Below are positions 1 through 7,103 of a stretch of 28,279 bases of DNA, piece after piece. Made by a program: the position numbers and the translations under genes. Position 1 is the first letter of the stretch; every line of letters starts with the position of its first letter. The notes beneath the pieces are model-generated. The model had not been told where the DNA came from and did not search any database. It saw only the letters and a list, made by a program, of their open reading frames with translations. The DNA comes from Plantago elongata (lineage: Eukaryota; Streptophyta; Magnoliopsida; Lamiales; Plantaginaceae), in the NCBI GenBank assembly GCA_036897095.1, contig JAYMSP010001851.1, positions 1 through 28,279 of the forward strand, in the 5' to 3' direction.

Positions 1-6
1 GCTGCG

Positions 7-27
7 GTGGCGACGCGTCGTCGCCAC
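7..27. repeat. GC-rich 9-bp inverted repeat at window start
   Basis: Bases 7-15 (GTGGCGACG) are perfectly complementary to bases 19-27 around a 3-base loop. The flanking DNA is very AT-rich, so the GC-rich palindrome stands out. It may be the edge of a transposable element lying mostly outside the window; no family is recognised. Confidence 0.5.
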
Positions 28-30
28 GTA

Positions 31-1050
31 ATGAATTTTTTTTATTTACAAATTATTCACATTATAAGAGTGCTTAAATGTTGAAATTAATGAAATGACA
101 TTGTTTTATGTCATTTTATAATTTATTATGGTTTAAAATTATTATTTTTTATTTTGTTAAAAATATATTTAATATATTATAATAGTATTTAGAAGTCGAA
201 ATTAATAAAATTAAGTTATTAAAGGTTATTTTCAATTTTAAGTTTAATTGACAGAGAAAATGAGTTCGAGATGGAATGATCCAAAAATAATCGAGAGTGG
301 TCTCTATTCGTAGATCTCGAAAAGATGAATCCGTTGGTAACTTTTATATATTTTTCACATTTATATTTTTCGAGTTATTCACGTTTGAAATTGTACAAAA
401 TATAAAGAAGCAAAACAAGAAAAAAGATGGGGGCGTGGCAGCAGCCCATTGGCTACTGCCAAACGCTTACCGCGTCAAGGCACGGCGCGAGAATGGTGGT
501 GCGGCGTCCTACCCTCGATTGGGCAACCGTGACGCGGCGTCGTGCACGACGCTGTACCAACGGCGTCGCATTGAGCATGGTATTAGAGACTCATAAGTTC
601 AAATTTCAAGTGTGAATGTTTCATTGTTGTTGTTGGGTGTTTTCCTTTAAATCATATCATATGCATTGTGTTGTATTTTTTTTATATGATTACAATGGAT
701 AGAATTATACTACCTTCGCCTTCTTCCCATTTTAAATATTTCATTTTGACCTCTATTTACAATTTAATTTTTAAACTATATATATAAAATGTTTTTCGAA
801 ATGAGACACTTTTGGCACTTAATAGTTTTTTATGTAGTTGTCTAATTGAGAGCCAATACTAGTTTATTAAAACAGCAAAACTACTAGTTAACATTCCAAA
901 AAGTTTGTCACAAACATGACTGCTTGTTAAAATTGTTACTCACCTATACTTAACATTCCAAAAAGTTTGTTAAAAGTTGTTGATCCACATATCCACTTCC
1001 AACTCCTTGATTCCCTTTAGTACTCCTGGCTATCATTTTAACTTAAGAAT
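31..1050. other. AT-rich flank with a GC-rich island (about 427-570)
   Basis: No gene is supported here. Most of the stretch is AT-rich, but about 427-570 is strongly GC-rich and contains an imperfect hairpin (436-446 against 451-461, one mismatch). It is followed by a tRNA/primer-binding-site-like motif at 578-588, a B-box-like patch at 595-607 and a short (TTG)n run at 624-635. Short open frames across the island show no recognisable domain. The block looks like a transposable-element fragment rather than host coding sequence. Confidence 0.4.
888..970 (+). repeat. 21-bp direct repeat upstream of the first LTPG gene
   Basis: A 21-base word beginning TTAACATTCC and ending AGTTTGT occurs without mismatch at 888-908 and 950-970, a 62-bp step. 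Both copies lie within 170 bp upstream of the TATA box at 1057, in the position of promoter elements. No known factor site is recognised. Confidence 0.6.
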
Positions 1051-1056
1051 ACCACC

Positions 1057-1062
1057 TATAAA
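1057..1062 (+). promoter_or_regulatory. TATA box of first LTPG gene
   Basis: TATAAA lies 110 bp upstream of the ATG at 1167. Transcription would start near 1090, giving a leader of about 75 nt. Confidence 0.6.
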
Positions 1063-1166
1063 TTCAGTCCGCAAACTATAGATTTCTCCGAACACAACAA
1101 CATCTTACTCCTTCAACCCTACATCAGGAACAGCAGGAACTAAGAGTATCCACATCCACAATCGCA

Positions 1167-2302
1167 ATGGTGGCTCTCCGGTTCATGATCCTATCTGTAG
1201 CCCTTTCTGCCGTAGCACTACTACTCTCCCCTGCATCATCACAGATCACTACTCCATGCACACCTTCTATGATAACTACGTTCACGCCTTGCATGAATTT
1301 CGTCAGCAATAGCAGCCTAAACGGGACAGCCCCATCCTCAGACTGCTGCAGCTCGATAAGGTCCCTCATGAGCAGTGGAAAAGATTGCCTCTGCCTCATC
1401 GCCACTGGAAGCGTTCCTTTCAGAATTCCTGTCAACCAGAGTCTTGCCATTAATCTACCTCGTGCTTGCAACATGCCCGGTGTTCCCCTGCAATGCAAAG
1501 GCAACCATCATTTATCCCTTGCCTACATAACTCTTTTCTTCTTTTGGCTGAACAATTGAGCTAAATAATGACATCTTTTTGTTTTTTCGAACACAACAGC
1601 TGCAGGTGCCCCAGTACCTGCTCCAGGACCAGCAGCATTTGGACCAGCATCTTCACCAAATGCAGCTCCTCAAGGTAAGCATATACCGTTGACGGCAAGG
1701 CTTTTAAAAACCCAAGTAGCTCATAAAACAAAAAAAGATTCTGAAATCGGAAATTCACGGGAAAAGCACAACAATGAAATCGGAAATTCACGGGAAAAAC
1801 ACAACAAATTAACATGAGAGGCAATGAAAGGCACAAGCAAACTATAAACATCTTCCCCAAAAAGGCCCTTAAGTAACTGCTTGCAACTAACTTATTTTTT
1901 TCTTTTTTTCTTTAACTGCTGATTGATTCATTGTAGCTGAAATAGAGTAAAAACTACGAATGCTTAAATTAACTGTTATCGAAAGAACATCATAGTCAAC
2001 TTTGTAAAGCACTTTAGCAGGAGTATATCCTTAATCATGAGTACTTTTACACATATGCAGCATCTGCAGCGCCAACTGGTGCTCAATCACCAACATCAAC
2101 ACCAGAAGCCGATGCACCTCCAACTACTTCTGCAGGAAATGAAAGTCCAACTACACCAACCAATGGTGGAGCAACATCAACTCCAGCAAGCAATACAGGC
2201 AGCAGAGCAGGAGTGACACCATCGTCAGCCTCTCCTACGCACACCATTTCGCCTTTGGTTTTCCTTGCTGGAATTGGTGCTATGGCTTTGAAGTACTACT
2301 AA
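1167..2302 (+). CDS. GPI-anchored lipid transfer protein (LTPG/xylogen-like), gene 1
   Basis: Three exons are inferred: 1167-1500, 1600-1674 and 2061-2302, giving 216 residues. The product has an N-terminal hydrophobic signal peptide (about residues 1-26, cut near SSQ), then an eight-cysteine lipid-transfer domain with the C, C, CC, CLC, C, C spacing (last cysteine near residue 110). A Pro/Ala/Ser/Thr-rich linker follows, then a hydrophobic tail (LVFLAGIGAMALKYY) typical of a GPI-attachment signal. Such proteins are held on the outer plasma membrane or wall face and bind or move lipids for cuticle, suberin or xylogen-type functions. The domain resembles the Arabidopsis At2g44300/At3g22620 group (recognised from memory, not searched). 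Intron 1 uses a GC donor (AAAG|GC) where gene 2 has GT; this choice restores an in-frame linker starting AAGAPVPAPG. If the intron is retained, the frame stops at 1557-1559. Confidence 0.88.
1742..1807 (+). repeat. 33-bp tandem duplication in intron 2 of LTPG gene 1
   Basis: Two adjacent 33-bp units, 1742-1774 and 1775-1807, differ at one base (AAAAGCAC versus AAAAACAC). This looks like a recent duplication inside the intron. Confidence 0.85.
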
Positions 2303-3574
2303 TAGGTCAATCTGGTTGCCAGTGTCGATCTTTGTATTATAAAAATATATTCTTTTCGATGTTCATAGCAATGAGTGATTGGATTTGTATTGATTGATTT
2401 ATTATGGTTCTGTATATTTCATTTGTAATAGTACTAGGTGGTGTGTAATGTGATCAATGAATGGAATATATATTTTTTTCACCCAGCAATATATATTTGT
2501 CTTCCTTCGGCATTATATTCATTATGTGAATCCGACTTTCCAGTCATTCTTGATTTTTCTAGTTACAGAAGCAGCTTTAGATGTTGGAACTCTCTATCAC
2601 AAGCTGGATGGTTAAAACTACAAGCGAGAGAAATAATTACCAAACAATGAATTCATAACTTTCCTACATATTTCAACTTTAACTGAGACTAAACTTCATA
2701 AACCTTGTTATCGCAGATCACTGAAACTTGAGCACGAAAAGTACTAATACTGTAGATGCCGGGATATAGAAACTAGAAAGTTAAAGAATCCATTATGCTA
2801 GTAAGTATTTAGTCTAACAAACTCATGGAATGATCGTATGGGGACTAAATATTATGAAGAAGATCAGGACTTGGTTCAAAAGTTGCCTTTTGTGTTCTGA
2901 TATTTGGTGTTGTGGTCCTCTCCATTCTCACAGACTTTGCGCATATTAAGGAAATATAAAGCTTTGTCTGATCCACAGGCACCTTAGTTTAAGAATCACT
3001 CGGTTCTCCTTCAATCTTGTTTGATGATTGTTCTGGTTCTTCGTCTTTGTCAAGCACAATGTTCTGTTTATTATCTCCTAATGAGAACTGAGAGAAATAT
3101 TGTAACTATAAAAACTATCTGCAAAACATTTCATATACTTCGGTCGTAGGGCCTGAAACACGCCACATCTCAGCAAGACAATTAGCCAAAAAATAGGTAA
3201 CACGATCTCTAGAAATATAGTTAAATCTAGCTGGGCAGCATCTGCAGTCAACATTATTGACGAACGAGGTAACAAACAATAATGGTGGTGTGTATATTTC
3301 ACTGTTCTTCCATCCTGTACTGTTTGTTCACTAACAATTTTCCTTTCTCATGTTTAAAGTTCCAATTTTCCTCATTATTATCTCATATTTCATCTGTTTA
3401 GTCAAAGAGAAGCTTTAAAATTGACAAAAAATAGCTATCCAGGATTCCAGGTCACCTAAATCTCTATAACTGACCAAGTTAGGTAAATTAGTTCAAAACA
3501 AGTGAAGGTAGTTGAACCCTGAAACCTACTCTGGTCCATATATTATTGCCTCAATGACTCCAGAAATAGTAATG
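2303..3574. other. Intergenic region between LTPG genes 1 and 2
   Basis: This holds the 3' flank of gene 1 and the promoter region of gene 2. Short open frames show no domain or family resemblance. On the minus strand, 3087-2989 reads as an acidic 32-residue C-terminal-like peptide preceded by a plausible splice acceptor, which may be a decayed exon. Nothing else is supported. Confidence 0.5.
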
Positions 3575-3580
3575 TATAAA
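3575..3580 (+). promoter_or_regulatory. TATA box of LTPG gene 2
   Basis: TATAAA lies 82 bp upstream of the ATG at 3662, implying a leader of about 50 nt. Confidence 0.65.
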
Positions 3581-3661
3581 TGCTCTCATCATCCTATTCT
3601 TTATCACACATCAACTACATAGGCTAATTACAAACATTAAATTTTCAAATAAAAAGCATTC

Positions 3662-4420
3662 ATGGAAATATTTCATCATCTTGGATTTGTTCTAGCAGTA
3701 GCATTAGCCATATTAGTCAATCCGATTAGTTGCCAATCTACTGCGACATGTACAGGAGCAATGATCAGTAACTTTGGCCCGTGCATAAGCTTTATTACCA
3801 GTGGCTCAAACAGATCAACACCATCTAGAGGTTGCTGTGATTCGCTGAAAAGCCTCATGAGCAATGGACAGGATTGTTTGTGCCTTATTATTACTGGAGG
3901 TTCATCCTTGCAGATTCCCATTAACCAAACTCTCGCTATGTCTCTTCCTCGTGCCTGTAGGACATCCGGCGTCCCAATTGAATGCAAAGGTATGTCATCT
4001 TCGGCTCTTCACAATGAAAAAGACTAGACCTAGTTCCATGACATTAAAAAGTTGTTTTCGTATTAATGTGTTCAAACTTACTCTAATCCATTCTGAAATA
4101 AATGATGTTTTGTGTTCCTGATGGCAGCCGTTGCTCCAGCTCCTGGCAACACGGACCAGGGTCAGGGTGGACAAAATACGTCTCCCGGGTCATTTACTCC
4201 ACCTTCTATTAATCCACAAACTCCAACACCACCATCAGGAGGGGGCTTCATGTCACCACCATCGGGAGGCTTCATGACACCACCAACAGGACAAGGTGGA
4301 ATTGTACAAACTCTTACACCGCCAGGGATGCGACCAACATTGACTTCCTCTGCTGCACATCATGCCTGGCCATCTCTTCTGGTCACTCTATTGGGAGCCC
4401 TTCTCTACTACTGCTATTGA
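3662..4420 (+). CDS. GPI-anchored lipid transfer protein (LTPG/xylogen-like), gene 2
   Basis: Two exons, 3662-3989 and 4128-4420, encode 206 residues. A signal peptide (about residues 1-24, ending ISCQ) precedes the eight-cysteine domain (C, C, CC, CLC, C, C; last cysteine near residue 108). The linker is proline-rich and carries PPSGG/PPTG repeats with FMSPP and FMTPP motifs. The C terminus is hydrophobic (LLVTLLGALLYYCY), as expected of a GPI-anchor signal. Intron 1 is phase 1, directly after the codon following the last cysteine, and has a normal GT-AG pair (AAAG|GTATGT ... GGCAG|CC). The domain is closest to gene 1 in the same array: both share CLCLI, PINQ/PVNQ and LPRAC. The likely role is binding apoplastic lipids at the outer plasma membrane. 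Proline-rich linkers in this family are often O-glycosylated, but that is inference here. Confidence 0.9.
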
Positions 4421-4778
4421 TATGCCAGGATTTTGTATATGGGCCTTACTATATGCCAAATATTTCGGGTTAATTTTGAGGATATATTGATTCTTTTATA
4501 ACTCTTGAGTTTATGCAAGAGTGACATTCATTCTGTGTAGAAGAAAAGAAGATTGTATTTGATAATCATATTTGTGGATGAACATAAACATTCAAACCAC
4601 ACTCACATCTCATGAATTTGACCATACTAATTGAAGCAGGAATAAATGAATGTTGAACAGAGTAGGTGAAAACATAGCAAATCACCCTCATGGAAATTAA
4701 CAGACAGAATACATGCTCCATGCAAGTTGTTTTGTTTCAACTTTTAATGCTGAATGCGATTCTATATTAATCTATCAG
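4421..4778. other. Short intergenic region between LTPG genes 2 and 3
   Basis: AT-rich 3' flank of gene 2 and upstream region of gene 3. No coding signal, repeat or RNA gene was seen apart from the TATA element that follows. Confidence 0.5.
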
Positions 4779-4786
4779 TATATATA
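4779..4786 (+). promoter_or_regulatory. TATA box of LTPG gene 3
   Basis: TATATATA at 4779-4786. A start site about 30 bp downstream falls near 4813. That would leave only about 6 nt before the ATG at 4819 but about 36 nt before the ATG at 4849, so it favours the second ATG. Confidence 0.55.
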
Positions 4787-4848
4787 CACCTTACCCAAAG
4801 CTAGAAACCTACCAAATAATGATCCTATCTGCTAAAGGCAATATAGCC

Positions 4849-5481
4849 ATGCATTGCTTCAAACTTACCTTCATTTTACTACTTCTAGCCAGTGTACTCA
4901 TGAAAGCCCAAATTCAAGAATGCTCCTTTGAGGGCATAGACCTTCAGCAATGCTTAGAACCCACTACAGAAACACTTGATACTTGCTGCATCACGTTTAA
5001 TGAAGCCATTCGAGCCGGATACTACTGCATTTGTTCACTGTTACGCCATTCAGAATACACTTTCTTGAACACTACCTTAGCCCTCTCGTTCTCAAGCTGT
5101 TACATTTCAGTGCCTCTTTTAACTCATTGCCAGGGTACAAATTATACATTTTTATTATTCTAATGTTTTTGTAAATTGTTTTTAAACCTGACTGATAGTC
5201 ATTCATCTGTTACTTTTTCGAGTTAAGTTTTGCAGCCTCAGCCTGAAATTGCAGCCCCAGCGAGTCAAGTGCCAGTTCAAAACCAGCCTCCACCGAGCCA
5301 AATGCCTTTCAATTCGACTCATGGAAGCAGTCCCCTGCCCAAGTTGAGTATCCCCGTGGGATTGGACCGTGTATCATCGGCTGGTGCCAGTGTTGAAGAT
5401 ATGCTCAACATAAGAATCTTGCTGTTACTAGAAGTAGTTTATCTGACCATACATATGAGAATACAATACTTCTCTGATTAA
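4849..5481 (+). CDS. Divergent LTPG-like lipid transfer protein, gene 3
   Basis: Exons 4849-5134 and 5255-5481 give 170 residues. An in-frame ATG at 4819 would add 10 residues, but it lies almost on the expected transcription start. The second ATG also begins directly with a signal peptide (MHCFKLTFILLLL). The eight-cysteine spacing is kept (EC, QC, CC, CIC, SC, HC), although the sequence between is very different from genes 1 and 2 and CLC is CIC. The acceptor at 5253-5254 restores the family pattern: phase-1 intron right after the last cysteine, then a Pro-rich linker (APASQVPVQ). Two upstream AG acceptors in the same phase would hit a stop at once. The C terminus is odd: a hydrophobic stretch (ILLLLEVVYLTI) is followed by a charged end (HMRIQYFSD), unlike a standard GPI signal. 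It may be secreted, membrane-bound or decaying. Confidence 0.7.
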
Positions 5482-5890
5482 ACTTGTGGAGGTTACCACT
5501 TACAGTGGTAACTTACCAGTTACCACTATCCTACTGATTCATTGTTAATCTTGAATGACCTTTTTATCTACATTTTTTTTTTTTTGGCGTTTGTTCTGAA
5601 TTAGTACATTACAATTCAACAAATATAACCACAAATTGAAATCTAGGTTTATATGCAACATTATTGGAATGCACAACACTGCAGTGCTAAACGATTTGAT
5701 TACATGGATTACGTACTCTAAAACCGTAAAGTTAATAACAAAAAGAAAATCACCTAGAGCAACATCAATCAAAATCAAAAGAAATCATCTAGAACAACAT
5801 GGATCAACAAAATTAATCAAAAATCGTTTTCAGCTGTCATTCAGAATTCTTGATGATAATGTCAGTCATCTTGAAATCCCAAGCACCTGA
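5482..5890. other. Convergent 3' region between LTPG gene 3 and the MADS gene
   Basis: AT-rich sequence with a T-run at about 5571-5585, between the stop of LTPG gene 3 and the stop of the minus-strand MADS gene. It must hold both 3' UTRs and poly(A) sites. Short open frames on either strand show no domain. Confidence 0.5.
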
Positions 5891-6706
5891 TCAACAATTC
5901 AGCAGCTCATCAATATCGAGTAATTCCGTCTCTTGAAAAATCCCGGAACCATAATCAACATTCTCCATTGAAAAATTCACCAGTTCGTCAGGAAATCCCA
6001 GCAACTGCAAGTTTGATTCAGCCCCACTTGAATTCCAATTCTGATCGAAAACACCATTTAATTTCTGATCCTCCATCCCCTGAATATAATCAGCACCTTG
6101 AACTACCAAATTCGAATCAGCGAATTCAACAACATTACAACCACCGAATTGAGCAATATCATCAGCCCTGTTGAGTACTTGAACTGACAAATTCGAATCA
6201 GCCAATTCACCAACATTACAAGCACCACCCAGTTGAGCAATTTCATCAGCCCTGTTGAGTAGTCTGCCACTCAAACCCTCTAAAGCCGTTACAAAATCTT
6301 GCATTTCAAGCACATCCATCCCCTCGAAAGCGCAGTCCCACCAACAGATACCGTTGGCTACATCTAACTCCTTCATCCGCTTCTTCTCCAGCTCCAACTG
6401 CCTGACCACCTCCTCGTACTCCAACCGACATCTATTATCCGAACTTGAGTCCAAATTACCAACCCCACTCTCGAACCTGTTGAAAACCGACTCAAAGTCA
6501 GGGGTACCAAACGTGAAGAGCTTATCAGAAGGAGACTGAACCAGGACACCGATTTGAGCACCGGTTAGTACAGTGAGTTCCCCTGCTTTCTTGAAGAGAC
6601 CCATTCGGCGTTTCGAAAACGTAACTTGCAGGCTACTCTTGTTCTCGATCCTTTTGATGTCGATTTTCCGTCGACCCAGAGTTTTCTTGGTAATGTCTTT
6701 CGTCAT
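5891..6706 (-). CDS. Type I (M-alpha, AGL62-like) MADS-box transcription factor
   Basis: A single-exon frame of 271 residues runs from the ATG at 6706 to 5891. Residues about 10-70 form the SRF-like MADS domain: GRRKIDIKRIEN, then VTFSKRRMGLFKKAGEL, then a hydrophobic beta-strand part (IGVLVQSPSDKLFTFG). The KIDIKRIEN and FTFGTP features and the lack of a K-domain point to type I M-alpha (AGL61/AGL62/AGL28-like). Members of that group bind CArG-like DNA, usually as type I heterodimers, and act in female gametophyte and endosperm. The middle contains a tandem duplication of about 28 residues (see repeat at 6161-6260), and the C terminus is acidic (LLDIDELLNC). The frame is open upstream to 6802, but the TATA-like element at 6812-6818 would leave no leader for that start, and the domain begins just after 6706. 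It lies antisense inside the LTPG array. Confidence 0.9.
   Translation of the reverse strand: MTKDITKKTLGRRKIDIKRIENKSSLQVTFSKRRMGLFKKAGELTVLTGAQIGVLVQSPSDKLFTFGTPDFESVFNRFESGVGNLDSSSDNRCRLEYEEVVRQLELEKKRMKELDVANGICWWDCAFEGMDVLEMQDFVTALEGLSGRLLNRADEIAQLGGACNVGELADSNLSVQVLNRADDIAQFGGCNVVEFADSNLVVQGADYIQGMEDQKLNGVFDQNWNSSGAESNLQLLGFPDELVNFSMENVDYGSGIFQETELLDIDELLNC
6161..6260 (-). repeat. 84-bp internal duplication in the MADS gene
   Basis: The segment encoding LLNRADEIAQLGG, CNV and ADSNL recurs 28 codons later as VLNRADDIAQFGG, CNV and ADSNL. The DNA word ATCAGCCCTGTTGAGTA starts at 6161 and again at 6245, an 84-bp step that keeps the frame. The total duplicated tract extends to about 6100 on the low side. 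Confidence 0.8.
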
Positions 6707-6755
6707 TCTTCTCCCAGTAGATTTGATTTTCTTGTGAAGAGATGGTTGATTGTTT

Positions 6756-6774
6756 GATTGATTGATTGATTGAT
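6756..6774. repeat. (GATT)n microsatellite in the MADS 5' leader
   Basis: Four to five GATT units lie about 50-70 nt upstream of the MADS ATG, inside the predicted 5' UTR. Read on the minus strand this is a (AATC)n run. Confidence 0.75.
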
Positions 6775-6811
6775 GAATAAGAAGTAGCAGAGTGGGAGGC
6801 AAGAAGTAGTA

Positions 6812-6818
6812 CTTATAG
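6812..6818 (-). promoter_or_regulatory. TATA-like box of the MADS gene
   Basis: On the minus strand this reads CTATAAG, 106 bp upstream of the ATG at 6706. It would place transcription start near 6785, giving a leader of about 80 nt and ruling out the upstream in-frame start at 6802. Confidence 0.5.
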
Positions 6819-7008
6819 AAGGTGAGCCCTAATAGAATTGGGAATGGTAAATAAGGAAACAGAGGAGCGGACTTATATTGCGCGGGAAGAAGCGATCTAA
6901 GCTGGAGGGACCTTTAATTACGCTACAGGGGTGTTTGCGTAATACATTAATCACTTGACTTGCTAAATAAGCAAAGGTTAGTTTCGGAATTGGCTGGATT
7001 GTTCTTTC

Positions 7009-7017
7009 TTTCCCGCC
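7009..7017 (+). promoter_or_regulatory. E2F-like site in the divergent MADS/LTPG promoter
   Basis: TTTCCCGCC matches the plant E2F consensus (TTTSSCGC), 15 bp upstream of the TATA box of LTPG gene 4. A near match, GCGCGGGAA on the plus strand, lies at 6880-6888, nearer the MADS gene. Cell-cycle regulation of either gene is inference. Confidence 0.45.
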
Positions 7018-7031
7018 ATAACTATATCCTC

Positions 7032-7038
7032 TATAAAA
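7032..7038 (+). promoter_or_regulatory. TATA box of LTPG gene 4
   Basis: TATAAAA at 7032-7038 lies 72 bp upstream of the ATG at 7104, implying a leader of about 40 nt. Confidence 0.7.
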
Positions 7039-7103
7039 CTGAATCCTAATCGAAAATAGATACCATTTTGTGACTAGCTCACAGATCAATTCAATTCAAC
7101 ACC

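Noticed and set aside
297..615. Two short plus-strand frames over the GC-rich island
   Set aside because: They have no domain or splice partner, and their composition follows the GC-rich repeat-like block.
1124..1504. Minus-strand 126-residue frame over LTPG gene 1 (and a similar one at 3676-3987)
   Set aside because: Both are antisense shadows of the conserved eight-cysteine exon, without their own start context or domain.
6707..6802. Upstream in-frame extension of the MADS protein
   Set aside because: It would start within about 10 bp of the TATA-like box, translates a GATT microsatellite, and MADS domains of this class begin close to the N terminus.
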